Below, one piece after another: positions 55,467 to 64,000 of a stretch of DNA of 64,000 nt (positions are counted from its first letter, which is position 1; each line of letters opens with the position of its first letter). The notes under the pieces were generated by a model. The model saw nothing but the letters and a program-made list of their open reading frames with translations. It did not search any database and was not told where the DNA came from. This stretch comes from an uncultured Pelagibacteraceae bacterium (GTDB lineage: Bacteria > Pseudomonadota > Alphaproteobacteria > Pelagibacterales > Pelagibacteraceae), in the NCBI GenBank assembly GCA_902569405.1, contig CACFTX010000003.1, positions 1 through 64,000 on the forward strand. Reading direction: 5' to 3'. The translations under genes were made by a program, and so were the position numbers.

Positions 55467-55982
55467 ATGACAACAATAGTATTAGTAAGAAAGAATAAAG
55501 ACGTTGTGGTTGCTAGCGATGGACAAGTTAGTATGGGTAATACCGTAATTAAAAGTACCGCAAATAAAGTTAGAAAAATTGAGAAAAGAAATGTGATCGC
55601 TGGATTTGCTGGTTCAACTGCAGATGCATTAACTTTATTCGAAAGATTAGAGTCAAAATTAGAAAAACATGCTGGCAATTTAACAAGAGCGGCTGTTGAG
55701 TTAGCGAAAGATTGGAGAACGGATAAATATTTAAGAAGGCTTGAAGCTCTGATGGCAATAGGAGATAAGGAAAAAAGTTTTATTATTTCAGGAACTGGAG
55801 ACGTTTTAGAACCAGAAGGAGATGTTATAGGGATTGGTTCTGGAGGAAATTATGCACTAGCGTCAGCTAAAGTTTTAATGGATACCGACTTATCTGCTGA
55901 AGAAATTGCTAAGAAAGCAATTAAGATCGCTTCTGAAATATGTGTTTTTACAAATAACAATATAAGTATAGAAAAAATTTAA
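55467..55982 (+). CDS. hslV: ATP-dependent protease proteolytic subunit HslV
   Basis: Proteasome-like peptidase of the HslUV (ClpYQ) complex. After removal of Met1 the N-terminal Thr2 ([23 protein letters not shown]) is the nucleophile. The remaining [18 protein letters not shown] and [13 protein letters not shown] segments are typical. The length of 171 aa is normal. Its stop overlaps the hslU start (TAATG). Confidence 0.97.
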   Translation: MTTIVLVRKNKDVVVASDGQVSMGNTVIKSTANKVRKIEKRNVIAGFAGSTADALTLFERLESKLEKHAGNLTRAAVELAKDWRTDKYLRRLEALMAIGDKEKSFIISGTGDVLEPEGDVIGIGSGGNYALASAKVLMDTDLSAEEIAKKAIKIASEICVFTNNNISIEKI

Positions 55983-57352
55983 TGGAAAATTCAAACGTTA
56001 CACCACTAGTTCCAAAAGACAAAAATAAAGATCAAAATAAATCTTATATAAGCTCTCTGTCTCCAAGAGAAATAGTTTCTGAACTAGATAGATTTGTAGT
56101 AGGACAAAACAAAGCTAAAAGAGCAGTTGCTATAGCGTTAAGAAATAGATGGAGAAGACAGGCTCTTGAAGGTGAAATGAAAGATGAAGTTTTGCCAAAA
56201 AATATCTTAATGATAGGACCTACTGGAGTTGGAAAAACAGAAATTTCTAGAAGATTATCTAAACTTGCAGAGGCTCCTTTTGTAAAAGTAGAAGCAACTC
56301 GTTTTACTGAAGTTGGTTATGTTGGAAGAGATGTTGAACAAATTGTAAGAGATTTATTAGAAATTGCAATTGCTATGGAAAAAGTGAAAAAAAGAAAAGA
56401 AGTGTCTGCACAAGCTCAAAAAAATGCTGAAGAGAAAGTTCTTGATGCTTTGGTAGGTAATAAAGCAAGTATTGCAACAAGAGAAAGCTTTAGAAAAAGA
56501 CTTAGAAATGGTGATCTAGATGATAATGAAATTGAAATTGCAGTTAATGAAAATAGCTCAGTACCATCTTTTGAAATACCAGGTATGCCTGGTGCAAATG
56601 TTGGAATGATAAATTTAGGAGAAATGCTCGGAAAATCTATGGGCAACAAACCAAAAAAGAAAAAAATGACTGTAAAAGAGTCACATGAAATTTTAATTAA
56701 TGAAGAATCTGATAAATTAATTGAACAAGATAAAATTATTAAAGCAGCAAAAAACTCTACAGAAAATAATGGAATTGTTTTCTTAGATGAAATTGATAAA
56801 ATTTCTGCTCGTACTGACCGTGTTGGTGGAGATGTTTCTAGAGAAGGTGTACAAAGAGATCTTTTACCTTTAATTGAAGGTACTACTGTTAGCACAAAAT
56901 ATGGTCCAATTAAAACTGATCATATTTTATTTATAGCATCAGGTGCCTTTCAACTTGCAAAACCATCAGATCTATTACCAGAACTTCAAGGGCGTCTACC
57001 TATAAGAGTTGAACTTGATGCATTAACTAGTGAAGATTTCAAAAGAATTCTTAAAGAACCTGATAATTCTTTAATAAAACAATATAAAGCTCTTTTAAAA
57101 ACTGAAAATGTTGAATTGGATTTCTCAGATGATGGTATAGACACGATTGCAAATTTAGCAACTGAAGTAAATTCTACAGTTGAAAATATTGGAGCAAGAA
57201 GACTTCATACAATTATTGAAAGAGTTTTAGATGATATAAGTTTTACAGCTACAGATAACTCGGGTAAAACAATTACAATTAATTCTGATTATGTCAAAAA
57301 AAATCTAGGCGAACTAGTTAAAGATACAGATCTATCTAAGTTTATTCTTTAA
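55982..57352 (+). CDS. hslU: ATP-dependent protease ATPase subunit HslU
   Basis: AAA+ unfoldase partner of HslV. Walker A is [13 protein letters not shown] near 80-92, Walker B is [13 protein letters not shown], sensor/arginine motifs follow in [11 protein letters not shown], and the C terminus ends in DLSKFIL, the tail that inserts into HslV. The I domain (about 110-245) is present. The length of 456 aa is normal. It overlaps the Smr gene convergently by 11 nt. Confidence 0.97.
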   Translation: MENSNVTPLVPKDKNKDQNKSYISSLSPREIVSELDRFVVGQNKAKRAVAIALRNRWRRQALEGEMKDEVLPKNILMIGPTGVGKTEISRRLSKLAEAPFVKVEATRFTEVGYVGRDVEQIVRDLLEIAIAMEKVKKRKEVSAQAQKNAEEKVLDALVGNKASIATRESFRKRLRNGDLDDNEIEIAVNENSSVPSFEIPGMPGANVGMINLGEMLGKSMGNKPKKKKMTVKESHEILINEESDKLIEQDKIIKAAKNSTENNGIVFLDEIDKISARTDRVGGDVSREGVQRDLLPLIEGTTVSTKYGPIKTDHILFIASGAFQLAKPSDLLPELQGRLPIRVELDALTSEDFKRILKEPDNSLIKQYKALLKTENVELDFSDDGIDTIANLATEVNSTVENIGARRLHTIIERVLDDISFTATDNSGKTITINSDYVKKNLGELVKDTDLSKFIL

Positions 57353-57764
57353 AATTTTTTAAATAAATATTAAAAGCTCCACTCCCACCATCTTCTTTGT
57401 CGGCTATTTTAATTTCTTTAATAAGTTTCATTAAATCTGGATTAGATTTAATAAAATTTGGCACTGAATACTTTAAAATACTTAGATCTTTTGAAATATA
57501 AGGATCATTTAATGTTTTGGATCTTAAGCCTTTACCGGTAATAACAGTTAGCTTTTTAACCTTTTCTAAAAAAGATTTTTTTATAAAGGCAGCAATTTCT
57601 TTGTTAGCATTTTCTAAAGTAAAGCCATGTAAATCTATTTTTTTTATTAATGTTTTTTTGCTAAAATTATTTTCCTCAGATTTATCCTTATTAAAAATTT
57701 TTTCTTCACTTTTAATAAATTTTTCCCAATCTTTTTTATCTTTATCTGAAATTTTTTTATTCAA
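57342..57764 (-). CDS. Smr domain protein
   Basis: A 140-residue protein with a Smr (small MutS-related) endonuclease-like domain: [19 protein letters not shown] and [12 protein letters not shown], where the HGKG-like motif reads TGKG. The N-terminal 45 residues are charged and likely disordered. Smr proteins nick DNA or RNA in studied cases; the role here is unknown. It lies 0 nt after the Tim44-domain gene, an order shared with other alphaproteobacteria as far as I recall. Confidence 0.88.
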   Translation of the reverse strand: MNKKISDKDKKDWEKFIKSEEKIFNKDKSEENNFSKKTLIKKIDLHGFTLENANKEIAAFIKKSFLEKVKKLTVITGKGLRSKTLNDPYISKDLSILKYSVPNFIKSNPDLMKLIKEIKIADKEDGGSGAFNIYLKNFKE

Positions 57765-58361
57765 TTAAGTTAATGTATCTATTAATTCCCAGTTAGGATT
57801 GGTTGATCTAATATCTCTAGAAAAAATCCATATATCATGAATTTTCTTTATTTTTTTTGGATCACCTGAAATAATTTTCTTATCCTTATCTTTAATACAT
57901 GTGATGACTTCGCTAAAAAATTCAACAGTAACTTTTAAAATTTTATCAACTTCTTTATGTTCTTTTATTGTAGCTGAATTTATACCAATAAAAGTTATTT
58001 CTGCATATTGACCTCTTTTATCTCTATCCCGCAAAGCTTCATTAAATTGATCATACATTTTTTTACTTAAAAGTGGTTTGCTTTCTGTAAGTTTGTTATC
58101 ATTATCGCTAAAATCTGTAATTATTGTTTCATATGCAATTTTTGCACCTTTTAAAAAATCATTTTTTGCAGCATCATCAAAAATTTGATTATCTTTAATA
58201 TTATTTTTAATAATTGTTTTGGTGAATTCTTTTTTAAACTCTTCTGTTAATTTTCCTTCAAAACCAGTTCTTTTTCCTAATATTCCTCTTAATCGAAGAA
58301 AAATAAAACCAGCAATCATTGCTAAAAGAATGATATCAATATATTCAAAACTATAATTCAT
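57765..58361 (-). CDS. Tim44-like domain membrane protein
   Basis: A protein of about 198 aa with one N-terminal helix (about 8-22) and a Tim44-like domain (SKKMYDQFNEALRDRDKRGQYAEITFIG..., TVEFFSEVITCIKDKDKKIISGDPKKIKKIHDIWIFSRD-type segment). I start it at the ATG at 58359-58361 (MNYSFEYIDIILLAMIAGFI); a longer frame to 58403 has no support. In Caulobacter the homologue TimA has been described as mitochondrial Tim44's bacterial ancestor. It is divergent from fxsA. Confidence 0.82.
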   Translation of the reverse strand: MNYSFEYIDIILLAMIAGFIFLRLRGILGKRTGFEGKLTEEFKKEFTKTIIKNNIKDNQIFDDAAKNDFLKGAKIAYETIITDFSDNDNKLTESKPLLSKKMYDQFNEALRDRDKRGQYAEITFIGINSATIKEHKEVDKILKVTVEFFSEVITCIKDKDKKIISGDPKKIKKIHDIWIFSRDIRSTNPNWELIDTLT

Positions 58362-58419
58362 ATAGAAATAATATTTAGTATATTGCTTAATTTCAACTGA
58401 CAATTTACATTAAAGACAA

Positions 58420-58845
58420 ATGAACATGCTATTATTATTAATAATATCAATACCAATCGTTGAAATTTACTTATTTATAAAAATTGGATCTCAAATAGGT
58501 GCTCTAACAACAATTTCTCTTATTTTTCTTACTGCGTTCGTTGGTATTCTTTATGCGAGATATGAAGGTTTTAACACACTAAAATCTGGAATGTCTCAAA
58601 TAATAAAAAATGAATTACCTGTATATGAGATTATTTCTGGTGCGGCTCTTGCCTTTGCTGCACTATTATTAATTCTACCTGGATTTGCAACTGATCTATT
58701 AGGTTTACTCATTATTTTTCCCCCAACAAGAAAAATTTTGTTTAAAAATGTTAGTAAAAACTATTCAAAAAAAGTAAAAGAAAAACAAAATTTTATTGAC
58801 GGTGATTTTGAAGATATAGAAGAAGATAATGACAGAAAATTTTAA
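58420..58845 (+). CDS. FxsA family membrane protein
   Basis: A 141-residue inner-membrane protein with three to four helices. The N-terminal IPIVEIYLFIKIGSQIGALTTISLIFLTA and the PGFATDLLGLLIIFPPTRKIL segment are diagnostic. E. coli FxsA affects phage F exclusion; its normal role is unknown. Its last 17 nt overlap secB, so the two are read from one mRNA. Confidence 0.9.
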   Translation: MNMLLLLIISIPIVEIYLFIKIGSQIGALTTISLIFLTAFVGILYARYEGFNTLKSGMSQIIKNELPVYEIISGAALAFAALLLILPGFATDLLGLLIIFPPTRKILFKNVSKNYSKKVKEKQNFIDGDFEDIEEDNDRKF

Positions 58846-59251
58846 AATATTAGCAGAATTCATTAAAGACATGTCTAGCGAAACACCTGACATAGAAAGT
58901 TACTTATTTGTAAAAGAAAGAGTATCCAAATATCATCTTAATATTAACATTAATTCCAAAGGATTAAAAAATAAAATGATAGAAGTTAGCACCACTTTAA
59001 AGTATGAAGATAAAGAAGATAGTATAAAAAAATCTTATTTTGAAATTATTTATATAACTGTGATAAAAATAAATGAAAATATAAACGATAAAAAAACTCT
59101 TGAAAAAATATTATTATGCGATGTTCAGAATGCAATTTATCCTAGATTAGAAAAAGCATTGTTAAATTTAATTCATAATAGTGGCTTTCCAAATGTGGAA
59201 TTTGCGAAAAAAATTGATTTTGAAAAAATTTATAAAGAAAAATTTAACTAA
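58829..59251 (+). CDS. secB: Protein-export chaperone SecB
   Basis: Holds secretory precursors for SecA. The 140-residue protein shows the SecB pattern: FIKDMSSETPDIESYLF, the YEIIYITVIKI-like strand (EIIYITVIKIN), and a C-terminal CDVQNAIYPRLEKALLNLIHNSGFPNVEF. Sequence divergence is high but the region before dnaQ is where alphaproteobacteria usually carry secB. It overlaps fxsA by 17 nt and dnaQ convergently by 8 nt. Confidence 0.87.
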   Translation: MTENFKILAEFIKDMSSETPDIESYLFVKERVSKYHLNININSKGLKNKMIEVSTTLKYEDKEDSIKKSYFEIIYITVIKINENINDKKTLEKILLCDVQNAIYPRLEKALLNLIHNSGFPNVEFAKKIDFEKIYKEKFN

Positions 59252-59915
59252 AATAATTTTTTTTAAGTTTTTTTTTTAAAAATTCTTTATGTAATTTTAT
59301 CTCTTCCAGTGAAGGCTTAATTATTTTTTTATAATATATATTTTTTCTAATTAGATCTATATTGTTTTTTTTTTCATCATTTTCATAAAAATTTAATGTA
59401 GGTTCTTTTTGATCTATTAAGTTTATATAAACTTTAGAAAGTAATTCACAGTCCACCAAAGCTGAATGCTTACTTCTTTTTGAATTATCTATATTAAATC
59501 TCTTGCAGAGTGCATCAAGACTTATGCTTGAACCAGGAAATTTATCTCTTGCAATTTCTAGCGTATCGATAACTTGATCTTTGCTAATTTTTTCTTTCTT
59601 TAATAATTCTAGTTCATTATTTATATGACCTAAATCAAATTCTGCATTATGAATAATTAATTTTTTATTTTTAATAAAATTTAAAAACTCATTTGCAATC
59701 TCTATAAATTTTTTTTTATCTGATAAAAAAACGTCTGTATAGCCATGCACCTCTAATGCTTTTTCAGAAACTTTTCTTTCTGGATTTAAATAACAATGAA
59801 ATATATTTGATGTGGGAATTTGATTTTTTAACTCAATACAACCAATTTCAACAATTCTATGTCCCTCTTTAATGGATAGTCCCGTTGTCTCTGTGTCCAA
59901 CACTACTTCAAGCAT
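59244..59915 (-). CDS. dnaQ: DNA polymerase III epsilon subunit (3'-5' exonuclease)
   Basis: Proofreading DEDDh exonuclease. The metal ligands are visible as Asp7 and Glu9 (VLDTETTG), an IHNAEFDLGHIN segment with Asp, and HSALVDCELL with His and Asp. The length of 223 aa is normal for alphaproteobacteria. It starts 0 nt after coaE in the coaE-dnaQ order typical of the group. Confidence 0.96.
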   Translation of the reverse strand: MLEVVLDTETTGLSIKEGHRIVEIGCIELKNQIPTSNIFHCYLNPERKVSEKALEVHGYTDVFLSDKKKFIEIANEFLNFIKNKKLIIHNAEFDLGHINNELELLKKEKISKDQVIDTLEIARDKFPGSSISLDALCKRFNIDNSKRSKHSALVDCELLSKVYINLIDQKEPTLNFYENDEKKNNIDLIRKNIYYKKIIKPSLEEIKLHKEFLKKKLKKNYFS

Positions 59916-60485
59916 TTATAAAATTTCCTTTAATATTCTATTTATATCTTTTTTTAAAAATTTATTATTGAAATTATTTCTTACAGTAAAATGTGATTTT
60001 TTCTTTTTATATTCTACAGGAAGTTGAATTTTTTTAAATTTTTTATTTAATTTTAAATTAAAATTTTTTCTTTTTTTTAATTTTTTTAAAATTTTATTCT
60101 TTTTAGAATCTACAAAAACTATTATATCATTCTTTTTATTTATTTTATTTTCTAATAAAAGTGGAATATCTAAAACAATAATTTTCTTATTTTTATTCTT
60201 ATTAATAAATTTATTCATTTTTTTTCTAACCATTGGATGAATAATATTAATTATTTTTTTTAAACTAGATTTGCTTTTTAAAATGCAGTTAGTAATTTCT
60301 TTTTTAGTGATAGGAAAAGAAATAATAGTATTAGGATAAATTTTATTTAATTTTTTAAAACAAGTAATGTTAGTTTTGTATAAATTGCTTACTACAAGGT
60401 CTGCATTAAACACTGGATAACCAAATTTCTTAGCTACATAACTTTTACCACTACCAATATCTCCTACTATTCCAATTCTTATCAT
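59916..60485 (-). CDS. coaE: Dephospho-CoA kinase
   Basis: Last step of coenzyme A synthesis. P-loop GDIGSGKS lies at 8-15, with the NADLVV and VLDIPLLLENKINK motifs. At 189 aa it is a little shorter than E. coli CoaE. The C-terminal half is extremely Lys-rich. It overlaps aroE by one base. Confidence 0.93.
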   Translation of the reverse strand: MIRIGIVGDIGSGKSYVAKKFGYPVFNADLVVSNLYKTNITCFKKLNKIYPNTIISFPITKKEITNCILKSKSSLKKIINIIHPMVRKKMNKFINKNKNKKIIVLDIPLLLENKINKKNDIIVFVDSKKNKILKKLKKRKNFNLKLNKKFKKIQLPVEYKKKKSHFTVRNNFNNKFLKKDINRILKEIL

Positions 60486-61279
60486 TAATCTAATAGCTTA
60501 ATTGTTTCTTTATCTATTTTGGGTATTATTTTGTTCCATAAAGTAAATGATTGGTGTGCTTGATAAATAAACATCATTTTACCATTTTCAGTTTTATTTC
60601 CTAATGAATTGGCTTTTTTTAAAAAATTTGTTTGTTTAGGATTATATATAACATCATAAAAAAATTTATTGCTCCCTATCTTTTTATAATCTAAATTTAT
60701 ATTATCATCATTTTTTAATCCAAGACTCGTCGCATTTATAATCATGTCTGTATCTTTCGGTACATTTGCCCACTCAACTATTTCTAATTCTTTAAAAAAA
60801 AATTTTAAATCATCTGCTTTTTTTTTTGTTCTATTACATAAAATAATATTTGATGCTTTCATTTTATTTAAAGCAATAATAATTGAAGACACAACTCCGC
60901 CTGCTCCTAAAATACAAATTTTTTTATCTTTAACGTCATAATTGATGTGTTTAAGTCCAAGTTCAAATCCTGCTATATCTGTATTGTGCCCAATTATTTT
61001 ATTATTTTCCATATAAATAGTATTTACTGATTGAGATTTATCTGCTTCAAAACTTAATTTATCAAGATAGGGAATAACTATCTTTTTAAATGGAACCGTT
61101 ACATTAATTCCATTAATTTTTTCATTCTTAATTTCTTCAATTATATTTTTTATTTCATTTTCATTAACTAATTTTTTATCATAAATAGCATTTAATTGAT
61201 TTTTTTTAATCCAATAATTGTGTAATTTTGGTGAAAGAGAGTGTTCAATTGGATTTCCAATTACTAAATATTTTTTCAT
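60485..61279 (-). CDS. aroE: Shikimate 5-dehydrogenase
   Basis: Reduces 3-dehydroshikimate with NADPH in aromatic amino-acid synthesis. GNPIEHSLSPKLHN, NVTVPFKKIV with the catalytic Lys, GHNTDIAGF and the nucleotide motif LGAGGVVSSI are intact. The length of 264 aa is normal. It overlaps maf by 4 nt and coaE by 1 nt. Confidence 0.96.
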   Translation of the reverse strand: MKKYLVIGNPIEHSLSPKLHNYWIKKNQLNAIYDKKLVNENEIKNIIEEIKNEKINGINVTVPFKKIVIPYLDKLSFEADKSQSVNTIYMENNKIIGHNTDIAGFELGLKHINYDVKDKKICILGAGGVVSSIIIALNKMKASNIILCNRTKKKADDLKFFFKELEIVEWANVPKDTDMIINATSLGLKNDDNINLDYKKIGSNKFFYDVIYNPKQTNFLKKANSLGNKTENGKMMFIYQAHQSFTLWNKIIPKIDKETIKLLD

Positions 61280-61860
61280 TTTAATTCTAAATATTCTTTT
61301 ATTTTTTTTATAGGTAATCCCATTATAGTATTCTCATCCCCTTCTATTTTAGAAAATAAATTTCTACCTTCCCCTTCTATTTGATAAACATTGTAATCAT
61401 ATAAAGCTTTATCCGTTATTTTAGATAAATATAATTTTAATTCGTCGTCATTCATTTTTTTCATTGTTAGTTTAGCTTTATCACTATAATTCCAAATCAT
61501 TGATCCATTTTTTGAAATACAAACTGAACTAATTAAATTATGCACTTTGCCATTTAATTTTTTAAGTATATGCATCGCTTCATCTCTATTTGATGGTTTT
61601 GAAATTATTAAACCTTCCAAATCTATAACACTATCTGCGCCCAAAACAATTTCTCCAATTAAAACTTGGCTAATTTTATTAGCTTTAAGCTCTGCTAAAT
61701 TTTTTGAAATTGAAAGAGGAGTTGCTCCTTCTGCTAATAAGCTTTTTTTAACTGTTTCTTCATCAATATTTGCTGGTTTGGCAACACAATGGAAGCCATT
61801 TTTTTCTAATATATTTCTTCTTACTTTGCTTTTTGATGCTAAAATTATTTTATCTATCAT
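61276..61860 (-). CDS. maf: Maf-family nucleotide pyrophosphatase
   Basis: House-cleaning NTP pyrophosphatase of the Maf/YhdE/YceF type. I start it at the ATG 61858-61860 (MIDKIILASKSKVRRNILE), the family's usual start; the frame is open up to 61911 but the extra 17 residues overlap ppsR and match nothing. LGADSVIDLEG and SRDEAMHILKKLNG-like segments are present. The length is 194 aa. Confidence 0.92.
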   Translation of the reverse strand: MIDKIILASKSKVRRNILEKNGFHCVAKPANIDEETVKKSLLAEGATPLSISKNLAELKANKISQVLIGEIVLGADSVIDLEGLIISKPSNRDEAMHILKKLNGKVHNLISSVCISKNGSMIWNYSDKAKLTMKKMNDDELKLYLSKITDKALYDYNVYQIEGEGRNLFSKIEGDENTIMGLPIKKIKEYLELK

Positions 61861-62677
61861 TATTTTTATATATTTCATGTATTTTAATAATTGATGCCGC
61901 TGTTTCTTCAACTGATTTTCTAGTTACATCAATTACTGGCCAATTATATTTTTTAAAAGTTTTTTTTGCTTTCTCAATCTCTTCGGAAATTTTTTCTAGA
62001 TTTGTATAATTTATTGGATCATCTTCTTTTAAAGAATTCATTCTGTTTTTTCTTAAATCTAATAATCTATTAGGTTCGGTAGTTAAACCAACAACACAGG
62101 AAATTTTAGGTTTTTTTTTTAAAATCTCGGGAACTGAATTTTCATTTACAAGTGGAATATTTGAAGTTTTTAAACCTCTATTAGCAAGATAAATAGAAGT
62201 TGGTGTTTTGCTGGTTCTGCTAACTCCTAACAATATAATGTCTGATTTCTCTAAATCATTTATTGAATTACCATCGTCATGATTCATTGTAAATTGAATT
62301 GCATCAATTCTATCATAATATTCTTCATTTAAAGTATGTTGGCCACTAGGTACGTGAGTTGCTTTTTGATTAAGTATTTTTGAAAAATTTATTATTAAAT
62401 CTCCCAAAACACTAAAACAAGGTATTTTATATCTTTCACTTTTTTTTAATAAAAAATTAGCTAGATCAACATCAACTATTGTATAAAGTATTATAGAATT
62501 TGTTTTATTGTTTGAAATATCAATTATTTTAGATATTTGATTTTGGGTTCTTGTAAAAGAATAAGAATGAATTTTATAATTAAAATTTTTAAATTGTGCT
62601 TTAAGAGCTAAAAAAATTCTATCTAACGTTTCTCCAGTAGAATCTGATATTAAGAAAATTTGGTACGTATTATTCAT
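61850..62677 (-). CDS. ppsR: Pyruvate, water/phosphate dikinase regulatory protein (DUF299)
   Basis: Bifunctional serine/threonine kinase and phosphorylase that switches PEP synthetase or pyruvate phosphate dikinase. The DUF299 N terminus (FLISDSTGETL) and the P-loop-like GVSRTSKTPTSIYLANRG at 151-168 are diagnostic. The length of 275 aa is normal. It is the first minus-strand gene left of the putative origin; its 3' end overlaps maf by 11 nt. Confidence 0.95.
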   Translation of the reverse strand: MNNTYQIFLISDSTGETLDRIFLALKAQFKNFNYKIHSYSFTRTQNQISKIIDISNNKTNSIILYTIVDVDLANFLLKKSERYKIPCFSVLGDLIINFSKILNQKATHVPSGQHTLNEEYYDRIDAIQFTMNHDDGNSINDLEKSDIILLGVSRTSKTPTSIYLANRGLKTSNIPLVNENSVPEILKKKPKISCVVGLTTEPNRLLDLRKNRMNSLKEDDPINYTNLEKISEEIEKAKKTFKKYNWPVIDVTRKSVEETAASIIKIHEIYKNNDR

Positions 62678-62966
62678 GTATAAAATGTTAATAATTAAGT
62701 ATTATTATGATCATTTTTTATTTAAGGAATAGTTTTTTTTTATTATTGTAAAACATTAATTTTATAAACATTATTATCAACGTTAATAAACAATATACAT
62801 TTAATATAATAAAATTAAATAGAACTACAAAATAGCCAATATACAGTATTTTTAATAAGATTTATTTGTTGATAAAAAATGTATAAGTTGTTGATGATTA
62901 ATAATTATCTTTATTAACATATTATACTACTAAAACTAAACTAAAATATAATATTAAAATATTTAA
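62678..62966. other. Candidate chromosomal replication origin (oriC) between ppsR and hemE
   Basis: A 289-base, very AT-rich gap at a divergence point, with ppsR leaving leftward and hemE leaving rightward. It carries DnaA-box-like 9-mers: TTATCAACG at 62774-62782 (plus strand) and TTATCAACA at 62867-62875 (minus strand). One-mismatch relatives lie at 62889-62897 (minus, TCATCAACA), 62911-62919 (TTATTAACA) and 62762-62770 (TTATAAACA). In Caulobacter and Rickettsia the origin also lies beside hemE. No coding frame of useful length is seen. The boxes were found by eye. Confidence 0.72.
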
Positions 62967-63971
62967 ATGACTCCAATTCAACAATGTATAATAAAAAAAA
63001 AAATAAATTTAAAACCTATATGGTTAATGAGACAAGCCGGTAGATATTTACCTGAATTTAGAAAAATAAGAAAATCTAATACTAATTTTATTAAATTATG
63101 TTTAAACTCTAATTTATCATCAAAAATTACATTACAGCCAATTAAAAGATTTGATTTAGATGCTGCTATAGTTTTTTCTGATATATTAATGGTTCCGTAT
63201 GGATTAGGTCAAAAAGTTGAATTTAAAAAAGATTTTGGACCTAAATTAAATAATTTAAATTTAGAAGAAATATCAAAAATTGAAGAAATACATTTTTTAA
63301 AAAAATTATTACCAATTTATAAATTAATTGAAAAAGTAAATAAAAATAAATTAATTTCAAAAAAAGATACGATTGGATTTGTTGGTGCTCCTTGGACATT
63401 ATTAGTTTATATGATTAATCAATGTTCACCCAAAAAAAAATTGAAAGAAAATTTTTTTAAAGATAAAAATTTAATTAAAAAAACACTTTTAATATTAGAA
63501 AAATTTCTTAAAATTCATATAGAAAATCAAGTCAAACATGGCGCAACAATTATTCAAATATTTGATAGTTGGGCAGGTTTGTTAGAAGATAAAAATTTAC
63601 CAGATTATATTTATGGTCCCACATTAAATTTAGTTAATTTTGTTAAATCATTAAATATTCCTGTAATATGTTTTCCAAGAGGAATTAAGAATTATAAAGA
63701 GTATTGTAAAATAGTAAAACCTGATGTGATTAGTATTGATTATAAAATAAACCCACAACAAATAAGAAAAGAAATTGATATAGTTGTTCAAGGTGGGCTT
63801 GATCCAAAAATTTTATTAACTGACAAAGAAAAATTAAAAATTGAAGCAAAAAAATATTTAGAAATTTTTAAAGATCATCCATATATATTTAATTTAGGAC
63901 ATGGAGTTTTGCCCGAAACAGATCCACAAATGGTAGATTATTTAATAAAGTTTGTAAAAAGCTATTATTAG
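62967..63971 (+). CDS. hemE: Uroporphyrinogen decarboxylase
   Basis: Converts uroporphyrinogen III to coproporphyrinogen III in haem synthesis. KPIWLMRQAGRYLPEFRKIR at the N terminus, FSDILMVPYGLG, GFVGAPWTLLVYM, IIQIFDSWAGLL and NLGHGVLPETDP are canonical. The length of 334 aa is normal. It is the first rightward gene beside the putative origin. Confidence 0.97.
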   Translation: MTPIQQCIIKKKINLKPIWLMRQAGRYLPEFRKIRKSNTNFIKLCLNSNLSSKITLQPIKRFDLDAAIVFSDILMVPYGLGQKVEFKKDFGPKLNNLNLEEISKIEEIHFLKKLLPIYKLIEKVNKNKLISKKDTIGFVGAPWTLLVYMINQCSPKKKLKENFFKDKNLIKKTLLILEKFLKIHIENQVKHGATIIQIFDSWAGLLEDKNLPDYIYGPTLNLVNFVKSLNIPVICFPRGIKNYKEYCKIVKPDVISIDYKINPQQIRKEIDIVVQGGLDPKILLTDKEKLKIEAKKYLEIFKDHPYIFNLGHGVLPETDPQMVDYLIKFVKSYY

Positions 63972-63988
63972 AGTTATTTTTTATTTTA

Positions 63989-64000
63989 ATGAAAAAAGAT
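63989..64000 (+). CDS. Start of a further CDS, cut by window end
   Basis: An ATG at 63989 begins MKKD... 17 nt after the hemE stop and stays open to the window end. Four codons are too few to identify it; in relatives another haem-synthesis gene often follows hemE. Confidence 0.3.

Noticed and set aside
56416..56895. 159-codon open frame on the minus strand inside hslU
   Set aside because: Shadow of the conserved HslU frame; low-complexity Ser/Ile-rich translation.
60000..60130. Dense poly-A/poly-T stretch in coaE as a possible simple-sequence phase-variation tract
   Set aside because: Homopolymer runs are short, interrupted and usual for this base composition; the frame is intact.

Overview
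The window is a compact, AT-rich bacterial chromosome segment. By eye it is about 30% G+C. Genes are packed head to tail with overlaps of 1 to 17 nt, no intergenic gap reaches 300 bases, and there are no insertion sequences, prophage genes, CRISPR arrays or dedicated transcription regulators. Together with typical alphaproteobacterial genes (DUF2794, HspQ, a Tim44-domain protein, split cytochrome c maturation genes, the maf-aroE-coaE-dnaQ-secB block beside hemE) this points to a streamlined marine alphaproteobacterium of the SAR11 / Pelagibacter type. The assignment rests on gene content and style, not on a database search.

Layout. 1-3.6 kb: rpsP (cut by the window edge) and ffh on the minus strand, a structured RNA leader before ffh, then dapF and ftsY, so both SRP GTPases share one locus. 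3.6-14.1 kb: a minus-strand catabolic block with an alpha/beta hydrolase, an amidase, a TRAP transporter (dctMQP) with a TakP-like binding protein, a D-2-hydroxyacid (lactate/glycolate-type) FAD dehydrogenase, an aminotransferase and two tandem FMN-dependent L-2-hydroxyacid dehydrogenases. I infer uptake and oxidation of small 2-hydroxy or 2-oxo acids. 14.1-18.8 kb: a PagL-like outer-membrane lipid A deacylase and ccmCDEFGH for cytochrome c maturation, preceded by an unusual long-loop hairpin after hspQ. 19-29.3 kb: mixed housekeeping genes (yciB, a BI-1 protein, aldo/keto reductase, argG, folD, mscS-like, hemC/hemD, tsaD).

29.3-34.1 kb is the most unusual stretch. It holds a TPR protein that looks like a truncated copy of its neighbour, a TPR-sulfotransferase fusion, and a TPR-O-GlcNAc-transferase-like (GT41) protein. 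Both GT41-related genes are preceded by an almost identical spacer of about 50 bp, which is evidence of a local duplication. 34.1-39.4 kb: EVE protein, acetyl-CoA synthetase and a two-part sodium:solute symporter, probably for acetate or a similar acid. 39.5-49.6 kb: rpe, a heparinase II/III-like protein, purH, tRNA-Gly, a sulfotransferase, a UbiH-type hydroxylase, ftsK and lolA. 49.6-55.4 kb: a histidine operon (hisB-hisH-hisA-hisF-hisE) with a secreted polysaccharide-lyase-like gene embedded in it. 55.5-64 kb: hslVU, then the conserved secB/dnaQ/coaE/aroE/maf/ppsR block on the left and hemE on the right of a 289-base AT-rich gap carrying DnaA-box-like 9-mers. This gap is the best candidate for the chromosomal replication origin.
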